From assembly GCA_018402565.1 (NCBI GenBank), contig JAGYIQ010000002.1, forward strand, positions 124,001-188,000: DNA of 64,000 nt, read 5' to 3'. How positions within the stretch are numbered: the first letter of the stretch is position 1; each line of letters opens with the position of its first letter. The DNA is from Pirellulaceae bacterium. Its GTDB lineage: Bacteria; Planctomycetota; Planctomycetia; Pirellulales; Pirellulaceae. The position numbers and the translations under genes were made by a program. The notes under the pieces were generated by a model. It was not told the DNA's origin, did no database searches, and worked only from the letters and a program-made list of their open reading frames with translations. Below are positions 28,932 to 38,222 of the stretch, one piece after another.

Positions 28932-29996
28932 ATGAAAACCTTGTCAATCAGCGCACTGGTTGTGGCTGGTTTCTTGGTGGCCTTCGGGTCAGGCGTGATG
29001 GGTCGGTACGAGGGCGGCAAGGCAGACAATGTCTCGCTGGCCAATGACTCCACAGGCAAAATCGCCGGTTCGTGCTGCGGATCGAGTGCAAATCAGGTCC
29101 AAGTGACCACGGATGCCCCCGAGTCGTGCTGCGGCTCCAGCACCCGTAACATTCAAGTCGCCACCAACGCCGACGGCCAGAGCTCGTGCTGCCAATCCAA
29201 GGCAGCCAACGTGCTGACCTCGACCGACGCCACCGAGAAGAAAGAGTGCGATGGCAAGGACTGCAAGCCGACCGGCGAATGCTGCGAGGCTCGTAAGGCC
29301 AACGTCCTGACCTCGACCGACGGTACTGAGAAGAAAGCCTGCGCCGCCGGCGGTTGCTGCCAATCGAAGCAAGCCGGCGTGCTGACCAGCACCCCGGCCA
29401 GCGACGATAAGAAGTGCGAAGAAGGCAAGTGTGCCGATGGCACCTGCCCGTCGCAATGCCCCGTCACCGCCGCCATGGCCAAGCTGCCCAAGATGACCTA
29501 CAGCGTAGGTACGGAACAAGTATGCTGCCCGGACCAAGCCAAGGCTTTGGCCGAGCAACACAAGGCTCCGGTAGTCTATGTCGTGGCTGAGAAGACCTAC
29601 GAATGCCCGACCGCCGCCATGACCGCTTTGGTCGAAGAGACCGAATCCTTCGTCACCGCGTTCACCGCCCCGAAGAAGTGCGAAGCTTCTGGCAACACCG
29701 TCATCGCCGGCAAGGCCATCGCCTGCCCCGTCGATGCCGAGAAGCACACGACTTTGGTCAGCACGGCCATCGCCAACGTGAAGATGGAGTACGAAGTTGC
29801 TGGTGAGAAGGCTGCTTGTGCATCCTGCGCCGCCACCCAAGCCAAGGAGAAGTCGGCTGCCATCGAATACGTCGTCGGTGAAGAGAAGACCACCTGCCAA
29901 ATGACCGCTCGCATGACCTTGGCTCGCGCCAAGTACAAGGCAGCCGTCCAGGCCCTGGCCGCTCAATCTGTCTCGACCGAAGCCGCCGCTGGCTAA
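28932..29996 (+). CDS. secreted cysteine-rich repeat protein
   Basis: 354 residues with 25 cysteines. The ATG at 28932 follows a TAGGATTT ribosome binding site and gives a signal peptide (MKTLSISALVVAGFLVAFGSG). Residues about 45-180 are five units of 20-30 residues beginning with a CC pair (CCGSS, CCGSS, CCQSK, CCEAR, CCQSK), mostly followed by NVLTSTD. Residues about 190-340 hold degenerate units of the type YxVxxEKxxC. Paired cysteines in an exported protein suggest disulphide structure or soft-metal binding. The neighbouring pump genes make metal binding the better guess. Not a family I can name. Confidence 0.8.
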   Translation: MKTLSISALVVAGFLVAFGSGVMGRYEGGKADNVSLANDSTGKIAGSCCGSSANQVQVTTDAPESCCGSSTRNIQVATNADGQSSCCQSKAANVLTSTDATEKKECDGKDCKPTGECCEARKANVLTSTDGTEKKACAAGGCCQSKQAGVLTSTPASDDKKCEEGKCADGTCPSQCPVTAAMAKLPKMTYSVGTEQVCCPDQAKALAEQHKAPVVYVVAEKTYECPTAAMTALVEETESFVTAFTAPKKCEASGNTVIAGKAIACPVDAEKHTTLVSTAIANVKMEYEVAGEKAACASCAATQAKEKSAAIEYVVGEEKTTCQMTARMTLARAKYKAAVQALAAQSVSTEAAAG

Positions 29997-30057
29997 GGCA
30001 ACAGTCGATCAAGCCTGGTCGACCGGCGGCGGTACCAACCACTGCCATAAAAAACAG

Positions 30058-30094
30058 AACCTTGCCTGATTGCCAAATCAGGCAAGGTTTTTTT
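30058..30094 (+). terminator. Rho-independent terminator after the cysteine-rich gene
   Basis: A 14-bp perfect stem (AACCTTGCCTGATT 30058-30071 with 30076-30089) and a 4-base loop are followed by a T-run. An A-run before the stem means it may also stop the convergent efflux-channel transcript. Confidence 0.9.
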
Positions 30095-30132
30095 GTAACC
30101 CAACGCCACGCGAAAGTGATTCGCAGGGCGAT

Positions 30133-31572
30133 CTACTCGGCAGCGACGTCACTCGCCAGGCTCGGCATCGCGGGCACCAATCGTTCCAGCCGCGCTCGGG
30201 TGCTGTGCTGCTGCACGATCAACTGGGTTTCAGCCTGCTTCAGCCGAATCAACTGACGGCGAATACCAATCAAATCATTGAACGACGCCTGGCCAACCTG
30301 ATAGCCTTGCAAGGTGACCTGCCACGCCTGCTCCATCGGCGGCACAATCTGCTGGCGATACAGCAGCAACTGATCGGCGATCCGCTGGTCTTCCGCCTGC
30401 ACCTGACGCACGTCTCGGACCGTCTCATCTTGCACTTGGGCCAAGCGGTTGCCGGTCGCCACCAACCGGGCCTCGGCCTCGGACACCGCCGCCGCTCGCC
30501 GTGCCCGACGCACGGGCAGGTTCAGCTCCAAGCCCGTAGTAATCGAATCCACCCCATCCGCGAACGGTGCAATCGCCCCCTGAGTGGTCATCTCTCCCCA
30601 ACCAATGCGGAAGTTCAGGTCGGGGTAATACTCCAGCCGCATCTGCTGGACCTGAGCCATGTCCCGCTGGATCTGGACTTGCAGTTCAATCAACTCCGGA
30701 CGACTGGCCAAAGCCGCATCCAAGACGCTGTCCAAATCGACCGGGGCAGGGGAGGGCGGTAGGACATCGGCGATCGCCAAGGGCTCCTGGCGAGGCCAAT
30801 GCAACACACGCAGCAATTCGGCCTCGTTCCGCACCACTCGCTCCTGGGCCGCCACCAACTCCCCCCGCGTCAGCCCCAATTCAGCGGTTGTCTGCAACGC
30901 GTCCTGCTGGCCGACCCGACCCGTGCGATACAACGCATCGATCACCTGGAGCAGTTCGTCCAACAACTGCACGTCTTGCTGCCACAATTGCACGTCCACT
31001 CGGCTACCCCAACGAGCCAAATAAGCCACGGTCACCTGTTCTTTGACGGACAACTCAACCTGACACAGACGATACTCGGCGGCCGCCACCTCGGCCGTGG
31101 CGACCTCCTCACGAGTCCGCAGTTTGCCGCGCCAAGGGACCGCTTGCGACAGCATGACCTCTGCTCGCATCCGTCCGCCCGCGGTCTGCGGTACCGCTGG
31201 ATTGAAGGGCCAAGCGTTCACGCCCAGCATCGGGTCCGCCAAAGCACCCGCCTGTACGACGCGGGCTCGCGCCTGCTGCACCTCCTGCCGCGCAACCTCC
31301 ACTGCCGGGTTGCGCTGACAAGCCCAATCGACCAACTGGGCCAACCCCCACTGTTCCGCTGCGACCAGCGGATCGATCGCTGCTCCTTGAGCTGTGGGCA
31401 ACAGAGCCGGCGGGGCCGCGTCGCTGACCAGCGGATCCTGGGCCGCGGTGGCACCCCCCAGATTCACGGCGCCGACGCACAGAGCCACCGCCACACTCGC
31501 CGCCGCACTCGCAACCGCCGCGTTCGAACGTCCCGTCACCCGCCGCCAGTTTGTCGACAAACGACTCCACAT
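30133..31572 (-). CDS. outer-membrane efflux channel (TolC/CzcC family)
   Basis: 479 residues, the size of an OEP protomer. After a long basic n-region and hydrophobic stretch (about residues 17-43, ending ATAAQ), two related halves of long amphipathic helices follow: NPAVEVARQEVQQARARV, later RPELIELQVQIQRDMAQV, and the strand segments VMLSQAVPWRGKL and LELNLPV. This is the trimeric outer-membrane duct of tripartite pumps. It is divergent from the adaptor and RND genes 1.2 kb away and almost certainly works with them. Confidence 0.9.
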   Translation of the reverse strand: MWSRLSTNWRRVTGRSNAAVASAAASVAVALCVGAVNLGGATAAQDPLVSDAAPPALLPTAQGAAIDPLVAAEQWGLAQLVDWACQRNPAVEVARQEVQQARARVVQAGALADPMLGVNAWPFNPAVPQTAGGRMRAEVMLSQAVPWRGKLRTREEVATAEVAAAEYRLCQVELSVKEQVTVAYLARWGSRVDVQLWQQDVQLLDELLQVIDALYRTGRVGQQDALQTTAELGLTRGELVAAQERVVRNEAELLRVLHWPRQEPLAIADVLPPSPAPVDLDSVLDAALASRPELIELQVQIQRDMAQVQQMRLEYYPDLNFRIGWGEMTTQGAIAPFADGVDSITTGLELNLPVRRARRAAAVSEAEARLVATGNRLAQVQDETVRDVRQVQAEDQRIADQLLLYRQQIVPPMEQAWQVTLQGYQVGQASFNDLIGIRRQLIRLKQAETQLIVQQHSTRARLERLVPAMPSLASDVAAE

Positions 31573-31817
31573 AGTTTACGAACTATCCTTTCGCCCTCGC
31601 GCCGATCGCCACCTTCCCTCCAATCGGAATAACCGGGCCACGAATCTGCGAGCTGTCCCCCGCCAAACAACGCATTTCGATCAACGCATCCCAGTCATAC
31701 CGATTAAGTAAACTGTGGCAGCAACTCGGGTGTCAACCTGAAACCGTAACCCCTCCGGCTTCCGCAGTTTCGGTCCTGCTGCCATCCAAAAGGCGCAAAC
31801 CCCCTGATCATCAAAGC

Positions 31818-31846
31818 TTGACTACACGGGACTTGTCGCCTAGTCT
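31818..31846 (+). promoter_or_regulatory. putative promoter of the efflux operon
   Basis: TTGACT (31818-31823) and TAGTCT (31841-31846) are separated by 17 bp, close to a housekeeping promoter, about 45 bp before the first plus-strand gene. The spacing is normal, so a MerR-type distorted promoter is not indicated. Confidence 0.45.
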
Positions 31847-31889
31847 TTAGGTATGCGACACCGGTCCTTGTGACAGGCAGTCGAGCCGA

Positions 31890-32633
31890 ATGTCACCGCG
31901 CGGATCCCGAACTGCCATGTCGACGCCAGCCGCCTATCGAAGAACCTGTGAGTCGCTGCGCGAAGCTGCGATGTCATTGGTCGGCTCGTGGCAGCAACCC
32001 GCCCTTCTGTTGCTCAGCTGCTGGATGGCCATTTGCCCGACCGCGGTGCTGGCGACCACTGTTTCCTGGCAGCCTGCTAGTAATTCCGCCAGCCCATCCG
32101 CTGCTGGCCCATCCACTGCTGGCCCATCCGCTGCTGGACCATCCACTGCTGGACCATCCGCTGCCGTGCCGGTCCGCGACGCTCGGCTCTCAGCCGAACC
32201 CTGCCAGGGCTCGAGCTGTTGTTGCTCGGCTCAGGCCTGTCGCTGTTGCAACCTGGAGGTGATTGGTGCCCCAGCTGCCAGCATTCCGACCAAGGGGCAC
32301 GATTCGCTGCTGGGCTCGGATCAAATCGAGCCGAACACCACGCCGACAGCACCTGGCGTCGCCACACGGGACTTCGAGGCAGCGTTGCCCCGAGCCAGCC
32401 TCTGCGATTGCGGCTGCCAACGACCGCTGACGCCGCCCGCTGCGCCGGGGTCCGCCAACTTCAGTCTCTTGGCCCTCCTGGCCTGCCGCCAGTCCCTCCA
32501 ATCGGTTGTGTCGAACGGTCACACTCCGCTGGGCTCGAACCCGAGCGCCTCGCCCACCACCCTGGGCTCGAAGCTGCTGGCCCTGGGCGGCCCCACGCGA
32601 CGCCAAGCCGCCCTTCATCGTTGGTTGATCTAG
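31890..32633 (+). CDS. small cysteine-rich exported protein of the efflux locus
   Basis: 247 residues if started at 31890; ATGs at 31917 and 31971 are alternatives, the last giving a signal-like segment ending AVLA. A 15-bp DNA repeat encodes SAAGP/STAGP units (about residues 70-95). Then a dense cluster CQGSSCCCSAQACRCC (about residues 106-121) and a CDCGCQ motif follow. The position and orientation before the CusB-like gene fit a metal-binding accessory protein. The sequence is low complexity and GC-rich, so spurious coding remains possible. Confidence 0.5.
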   Translation: MSPRGSRTAMSTPAAYRRTCESLREAAMSLVGSWQQPALLLLSCWMAICPTAVLATTVSWQPASNSASPSAAGPSTAGPSAAGPSTAGPSAAVPVRDARLSAEPCQGSSCCCSAQACRCCNLEVIGAPAASIPTKGHDSLLGSDQIEPNTTPTAPGVATRDFEAALPRASLCDCGCQRPLTPPAAPGSANFSLLALLACRQSLQSVVSNGHTPLGSNPSASPTTLGSKLLALGGPTRRQAALHRWLI

Positions 32634-32793
32634 CATTACCGACTGACTCTCCGAGTGCACTCGGCACCGGCGACCTCTCGCAGCCGGCCCCCGCTCTGGC
32701 CCGATCGTAGATCCACAAGTACCGCCACGATCGGACACCGTTTCCGCACCACGCCGGGAACGCTCTATCACCGACTCGACCCCAAGTAGTCTC

Positions 32794-34452
32794 ATGGAAA
32801 CTGCCTCAATCACTCGTCAGCGTTTCGAAAGAATCGCGGGCCTGATCCTGCATCCCCTAGCGTTCGTCTGTGGACTCGTGCTGTTGCTGCATGGCCTGGG
32901 TCGACTCCAACAGTCGGGCTGGCTCGATCGTGGTCCGCTGGTCGTGGATGAGAATAGCGAAAGCGACCAAGTTTATATTTGCCCGATGATGTGCGTGGAG
33001 CCGACCAACGCGCCGGGACGCTGCCCGGTCTGCGCCATGGAACTGGTGCCCGCCGCCAGTGACGCGGTGGCCAGTGACGGGGTTTCCGTTCGCATCGACG
33101 ACGAAACGCGGCGTCTGCTGAACATCAAGACTGCCGCAGTGATCCGTCGCCCCTTGGTCCACAGCCTGCAAGCGGTGGGCGAGATCGGCTACGACGAAAC
33201 ACGCCTGCGCTCGTTGGCCGCTTACGTCGACGGGCGGATCGAGGTGCTCTACGCCAGTTACACCGGGGTGGTGGTGCAAGCCGGACAACCCCTGGCCAAG
33301 ATCTACTCGCCGAAACTCTACGCCGGGCAAGTCGAACTGCTCACCGCACGGCAAGCCCAAGCCAATCGCGCCGAGGACCTCGCCGCCAACCCACCGCTAA
33401 ACACCGGGGTTTCGGGCAGCCGTCCCTTGTCGGCTTTGGGCTCCAGTCTCTACGACAGCGCGTACCGGCGCCTCATCGAACTGGGCATGACCACCGAACA
33501 GATTGCGGAGCTAGAGAATCAAGGGCAAGCCGACAGTCGCTTGTCGTTGGTGGCTCCCATCAGCGGTACGGTGATCGAGAAGCTGAAAGTCGATGGACAA
33601 TACGTGCAGGAGGGCGATGCCATCTATCGCCTGGCCGACCTCACGCAGGTCTGGTTGATCTTGCAACTGTTCCCCGAAGACGCCGCGATGATCCACATCG
33701 GCCAGTCGGCGACGACCGCGGTCCAGTCGCTGCCCCAGCAGACGTTCCAAGGCCACGTCGATTTTGTGTCTCCCACGGTCGATCCCCGAACCCGCACGGT
33801 CGGCGTCCGCGTGGTCATCCCCAACCCAACCGGCGAATTGCGTGTCGGCGACTTCGCCCGCGCCACCATCCAGGTCCCGTCACCCACGGCAGCGACCATG
33901 GCCAGCGATCCGGAGTCCCCACCCACCGACCCGCTCTGGATCCCACGCGATGCCGTGCTGCACGTGGGAGAAAGCAGCGTCGCCTATGTCGAAACCGAAC
34001 CAGGTCGCTTTGAAATTCGCGCCCTGCAGATCGGACCCAGCAGCGACGGGCAAGTCGTCGTCTGGGAGGGCCTGCAGGCCGGGGAAAAGGTGGCGACCTC
34101 CGCGAATTTCCTGCTGGACTCACAAATGCAGTTGACCCAACAACCCTCCTTGATCAACCCCGCTCAAGCCATCCCACGCTCCAAAGCCGACTTCGAGTGG
34201 ACCGAGGAAATGCTCGCGGCACTCGAAACGCTGAGTGACGACCAGCGAGTCCTGGTCCAAGAGCAGCGTCTCTGCCCGGTCGGCCAACAGCCGCTCGGAT
34301 CCATGGGCACACCGCTACCCGTCGAGGTCGCTGGTAAGATCATCTTCATCTGCTGCGAAGGCTGCCGACGACCGCTGTTGGAAACGCCCGACAAATACCT
34401 GACGCAGGTCCCACTGAAACCCTCAACGCTTGACACGAAAGAACGGCAATAA
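32794..34452 (+). CDS. cusB: RND efflux periplasmic adaptor (CusB-like) with two metal-binding segments
   Basis: 552 residues. A membrane anchor (about residues 20-40) precedes a heavy-metal-binding domain with CPMMCVEP...GRCPVCAMEL (about 62-86). The adaptor core follows: the barrel-sandwich hybrid around YVDGRIEVLYASYTGVVV, a helical hairpin, LVAPISGTVIEKLKVDGQYV, then a beta barrel. The last 60 residues contain CPVGQQPLGSMG and FICCEGCRRPLLE, a YHS-like second metal site. Adaptors of this type pass Cu(I)/Ag(I) or related ions to the pump. The stop codon overlaps the next start (TAATG), so translation is coupled. Confidence 0.92.
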   Translation: METASITRQRFERIAGLILHPLAFVCGLVLLLHGLGRLQQSGWLDRGPLVVDENSESDQVYICPMMCVEPTNAPGRCPVCAMELVPAASDAVASDGVSVRIDDETRRLLNIKTAAVIRRPLVHSLQAVGEIGYDETRLRSLAAYVDGRIEVLYASYTGVVVQAGQPLAKIYSPKLYAGQVELLTARQAQANRAEDLAANPPLNTGVSGSRPLSALGSSLYDSAYRRLIELGMTTEQIAELENQGQADSRLSLVAPISGTVIEKLKVDGQYVQEGDAIYRLADLTQVWLILQLFPEDAAMIHIGQSATTAVQSLPQQTFQGHVDFVSPTVDPRTRTVGVRVVIPNPTGELRVGDFARATIQVPSPTAATMASDPESPPTDPLWIPRDAVLHVGESSVAYVETEPGRFEIRALQIGPSSDGQVVVWEGLQAGEKVATSANFLLDSQMQLTQQPSLINPAQAIPRSKADFEWTEEMLAALETLSDDQRVLVQEQRLCPVGQQPLGSMGTPLPVEVAGKIIFICCEGCRRPLLETPDKYLTQVPLKPSTLDTKERQ

Positions 34453-37400
34453 TGCACGGATTTCTTAAATTCTGTGTCGAGCAAAAACTATTGGTCTCCT
34501 TGGCCTTGGTGGCGGCCATTGGTTACGGCTGGTGGTGCACCGAGCAAGTCCCGATCGATGCCATTCCCGATGTCGGTGAAAACCAAGTCATCGTCGTAGC
34601 CGACTGGCCAGGCCGGTCGCCCAAGGACGTCGAGGACCAAGTCACCTACCCACTGTCGGTGGCTTTGCAGACGGTCCCGGGAGCGAAGGGCGTGCGTGGC
34701 AAGAGCATGTTTGGCTTCAGCTTCGTCCAAGTCACCTTCGCCGATCAAACGGACTTCTATTGGGCGCGGTCTCGCGTGGCCGAACGGTTGACCGCCATCG
34801 GCAGTGCCCTACCCGACGGCGTCACACCAGTCCTCGCACCCGACGCCACGGCCTTGGGGCAAGTCTACTATTATGTCCTGGTCGCCCCGCCGGAACTGGG
34901 CCTGGACCTGGCCGAACTGCGCTCCAAACAAGACTATTTTATCAAGTACGCGCTGCAGTCCGTTGAAGGGGTGGCCGAAGTCGCTTCGATCGGCGGCCAT
35001 GTCAAACAGTACCAAGTCGAGGTCGATCCCGAACGCTTGCGTTACCACGGCTTGCCCTTGGACGCCGTGATCCGCGCCATCGAGGACTCGAACATCGACG
35101 TCGGTGCGAAAGTTCTGGACCAAGGCGGACTCGAGTTCATGGTCCGCGGCAAGGGCTTCTTGGGACGCAGCGAAGATGACGCGGTGACGGTCGAAGAGAT
35201 CGCCCAAACGGTGGTTGAAACGCGACAAGGCGTGCCCATTCGCATCCAAGACGTGGCCTGGGTCCAAGTCGGTCCCGCCCTCCGCACCGGGGCGTTGGAC
35301 TTCAACGGCACCGAAGCCGTCGGTGGCATTGTCGTCATGCGATTCGGCGAAAACCCGCGTGCCGTCATTCGCCGCGTGCAAGACAAAATTGCCGCTTTAG
35401 AGAATGAGTTGGGCGGGATTCAAGTGGTCGGCATCTACGATCGCACCACCTTGATCGACGAAACGATCGCGACACTCAACGATGCGTTGGTCCATGAGAC
35501 ACTGATCACCATCGCAATCATGGTGCTGTTTTTGTTGCATTTTCGCGCCAGCCTCGTGGTGGCCATCACGCTGCCAGCCGCGGTGCTGATGTCGTTCATC
35601 GCCATGCAGGTCTTCGGAGTCGATGCCAATATCATGTCGTTGGCCGGCATCGCTATCGCCATCGGCACCATGGTCGACATGGGCATCATCGTGCTGGAAA
35701 ATATCTACGATGATTTGGCCAGGTGGGAACAGGAGGGCTCGCCCGGCGGCGAGCGACAGCGGCAAACGGTCCTCCTCCAAGCCGCCGGTCAAGTCGTGCC
35801 CGCCGTGCTGACAGCCGTCAGTACCACGATCATCAGCTTCTTGCCCGTTTTTTTTCTCACCGGTCGCGACGGTCGGCTATTCACTCCGATGGCCTGGACC
35901 AAGACCTTCGCTCTGGCCGCCAGCCTGATTGTGGCCGTGGTCGCGGTGCCCATGTTGTGCAGCCTGTTCCTGCGTTCGCGCCCCGCCAATCGCTGGCGTG
36001 GACTATTCTCAGCCATCGGCCTCGCGCTTTTGGCTGGCACCACTACCTTTGTCGTCTGGGGTCCGACGTTCGCCGCCCACGCACCCGCCTGGTACCCAGC
36101 CAACTCTGGGCTCTGGCCTCGGATCGACTGGCTGGCCGCCGGCCTGGCCTTTTCTCTCGGTTGGGGTCTCGGCTGGCTGGTGGCCTCCGAGCGTCTGCGA
36201 CCCTTAGAGGAAAATCCCGTTAGCCGCCTGACACTGTGGTTGTACGCGGGTCGACTCCGTCTGGCTCTAAACCGCAAGCTGCTGATGCTGTCGTTCCCGC
36301 TGCTCTTAGTCGGACTGGGCCTGGGCGCGTGGTTCGGATTTCCGCGCGTGTTGCAACCCCTCGAGCGTCTGGCCCAATGGGCAGGGGCCGATCTCAACAA
36401 GGTCCCCGGCTATATCGAGGCCAAACATACCTTGGTTGGACTCCGTTCATCCGATTGGATCGCGCTCGACGAGGGCAGTTGGTTTTACATGCCCAGCCTC
36501 TACCCGGGTGCAACCTTCGGACAAACTTTCGAAATCTTGCAAAAACAAGACGTGCTGCTGAGCCAAATCCCCGAAGTCGAAAATGTGCTGGGCAAGATCG
36601 GTCGCGCGGAATCGGCCCTGGATCCCGCCCCGGTGACGATGATCGAGACCTATGTCATGTTGCGGCCCAAGGACCAATGGCGACCAGGCGTTACGTCTCG
36701 CGATATCTGGGAGGAAATCAATCGTGTGGCAACCTTGCCGGGCGTCACTCCCGCCTCCAAACTGCAGCCGATCGAAGGACGCGTCGTCATGCTGCAAGCC
36801 GGTATCCGCGCGGCCATGGCGGTACGCATCTACGGTGAATCTCTCAGCGGACTAGGAGATGCCGCCCAAGCCATCGCGTCTCGATTGCGGGAACATCCAG
36901 CCGTCAATCCCAAAACCGTCAGCCCCGACATCGTCCTGGGCAAACCCTATCTGGAATTCACCGTCGATCGCAACGAGGCCGCTCGCTATGGCATGAACGC
37001 CATGCAGGTCAATCAATGGATCGCGGCAGGCTTGGGGGGCATGGAAGCCACCACCACGGTCGAGGGACGCCAACGTTACGGTGTCCAGGTCCGCTTCAAT
37101 CGCCAAACTCGTGAAAACATCGATGAATTGGGTCGACTCAGTGTCGTTACCCCCACCGGTGACTTCGTGCCACTCGATCGCCTGGTCCAAACCGAAACCA
37201 CTTGGGGCCCCATGGGCATCAACAGCGAAAACGCCCGCTTGGTGGCCCACGTCTCGTTCACACCCAGCGGCACGCTCGGGCCGATCGAAACCGCCGATGC
37301 CATCTACCGCTCGCTGCAAGCCGAACGACAGAGCGGACAATTGACATTGCCCACCGAGAATCTTGAGCTGGAGATGGTCGGCTCATTCCAAAATCAAGTC

Positions 37401-37955
37401 GAAGCCAATCGCCGACTCCTCTGGATCATCCCGTTGGTGATTCTCATCAACTTGCTCCTGCACTACCTGCACTTCCGCGACCTGGCACTTTCTTTGGTCG
37501 TTTTTTCCGGTATCCCCGTAGCCGCCGCCGGCGGTATGCTGGCCGTTGCCATTATGGGCGTCGAGACCAACACGGCAATGTGGATCGGCTTCATCGCTTT
37601 GTTTGGCCTCGCAGCCGATGATGGCATCGTGATGGCGACTTACATTCGCGACGTACTCCGCGGACAAACTCTGCAATCAATCGCCGAAATCCGCGAACGT
37701 ATTTACACCGCGGGACTCAAACGTATCCGCCCCTGCTTGATGACAACCCTGACCACCTTGGTCGCTCTGCTGCCAATCCTATTGTCCGATGGCCGCGGCG
37801 CCGATGTGGCCCGCGCCATGGCTATCCCCATCTTCGGCGGCATGCTGGCCGAACCAATTTCGACCTTTGTCGTGCCCACCTTGTATTGTTGGTACCTGGA
37901 GTGGAAGTTTCATTTCCGCTCCCAAGCCGACTTTATCGCGGTTCCCAATGAATAA
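34452..37955 (+). CDS. cusA: heavy-metal efflux RND pump (CusA/CzcA family)
   Basis: 1167 residues of an inner-membrane proton-driven trimeric transporter. The start is LVSLALVAAIGYGWW, then VPIDAIPDVGENQVIV and PGRSPKDVEDQVTYPL, all typical of heavy-metal RND pumps. TM4 reads GIAIAIGTMVDMGIIVLEN (about residues 399-417), closer to the Cu/Ag type (one Asp) than the Zn/Co/Cd type. The DPAPVTMIET segment keeps the family methionine. Residues about 511-596 are an insertion with two extra hydrophobic stretches between the half-repeats, making the protein about 120 residues longer than E. coli CusA. Ion specificity is inferred from TM4 only. Confidence 0.95.
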   Translation: MHGFLKFCVEQKLLVSLALVAAIGYGWWCTEQVPIDAIPDVGENQVIVVADWPGRSPKDVEDQVTYPLSVALQTVPGAKGVRGKSMFGFSFVQVTFADQTDFYWARSRVAERLTAIGSALPDGVTPVLAPDATALGQVYYYVLVAPPELGLDLAELRSKQDYFIKYALQSVEGVAEVASIGGHVKQYQVEVDPERLRYHGLPLDAVIRAIEDSNIDVGAKVLDQGGLEFMVRGKGFLGRSEDDAVTVEEIAQTVVETRQGVPIRIQDVAWVQVGPALRTGALDFNGTEAVGGIVVMRFGENPRAVIRRVQDKIAALENELGGIQVVGIYDRTTLIDETIATLNDALVHETLITIAIMVLFLLHFRASLVVAITLPAAVLMSFIAMQVFGVDANIMSLAGIAIAIGTMVDMGIIVLENIYDDLARWEQEGSPGGERQRQTVLLQAAGQVVPAVLTAVSTTIISFLPVFFLTGRDGRLFTPMAWTKTFALAASLIVAVVAVPMLCSLFLRSRPANRWRGLFSAIGLALLAGTTTFVVWGPTFAAHAPAWYPANSGLWPRIDWLAAGLAFSLGWGLGWLVASERLRPLEENPVSRLTLWLYAGRLRLALNRKLLMLSFPLLLVGLGLGAWFGFPRVLQPLERLAQWAGADLNKVPGYIEAKHTLVGLRSSDWIALDEGSWFYMPSLYPGATFGQTFEILQKQDVLLSQIPEVENVLGKIGRAESALDPAPVTMIETYVMLRPKDQWRPGVTSRDIWEEINRVATLPGVTPASKLQPIEGRVVMLQAGIRAAMAVRIYGESLSGLGDAAQAIASRLREHPAVNPKTVSPDIVLGKPYLEFTVDRNEAARYGMNAMQVNQWIAAGLGGMEATTTVEGRQRYGVQVRFNRQTRENIDELGRLSVVTPTGDFVPLDRLVQTETTWGPMGINSENARLVAHVSFTPSGTLGPIETADAIYRSLQAERQSGQLTLPTENLELEMVGSFQNQVEANRRLLWIIPLVILINLLLHYLHFRDLALSLVVFSGIPVAAAGGMLAVAIMGVETNTAMWIGFIALFGLAADDGIVMATYIRDVLRGQTLQSIAEIRERIYTAGLKRIRPCLMTTLTTLVALLPILLSDGRGADVARAMAIPIFGGMLAEPISTFVVPTLYCWYLEWKFHFRSQADFIAVPNE

Positions 37956-37974
37956 ACAAATCAAATCAAACCAC

Positions 37975-38004
37975 ATGACATGACATGACATGACATGACA
38001 TGAC
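37975..38004. repeat. ATGAC microsatellite
   Basis: Six perfect ATGAC units lie 20 bp after the stop of the RND pump gene and 23 bp before a family 2 MITE. No function is apparent. Confidence 0.85.
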
Positions 38005-38027
38005 AAACTACAAATCCCTTGGCTAAC

Positions 38028-38169
38028 TAGTGCTTTGTCACAATTTAATTTTGGGAACGGTGTGGCAAAGGGGTCAGGCGTCACCTGCCGGAACGGCCCT
38101 GCGGAAGCGCGCACAATTGACGCCTGACCCCTTTGCCACACCCCAAGTTCTGGCTGTGACAAAGCACTA
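38028..38169. repeat. MITE-like family 2, copy 1
   Basis: 142 bp bounded by TAGTGCTTTGTCACA and its exact inverse, with a second internal inverted pair (GTGTGGCAAAGGGGTCAGGC and complement). The whole unit can fold into one long hairpin. TA at each end fits a two-base target duplication as made by IS630/mariner-type transposases. It lies between convergent genes. Confidence 0.85.
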
Positions 38170-38222
38170 GCAGTCGCCAACGTCGGCCGAAGCCACTGCG
38201 AGTCGTTCTGTCCGATCGATGA

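Noticed and set aside
28370..29059. 229-codon minus-strand frame
   Set aside because: It overlaps the signal-peptide start of the cysteine-rich gene and consists of translated simple repeats and a MITE relic.
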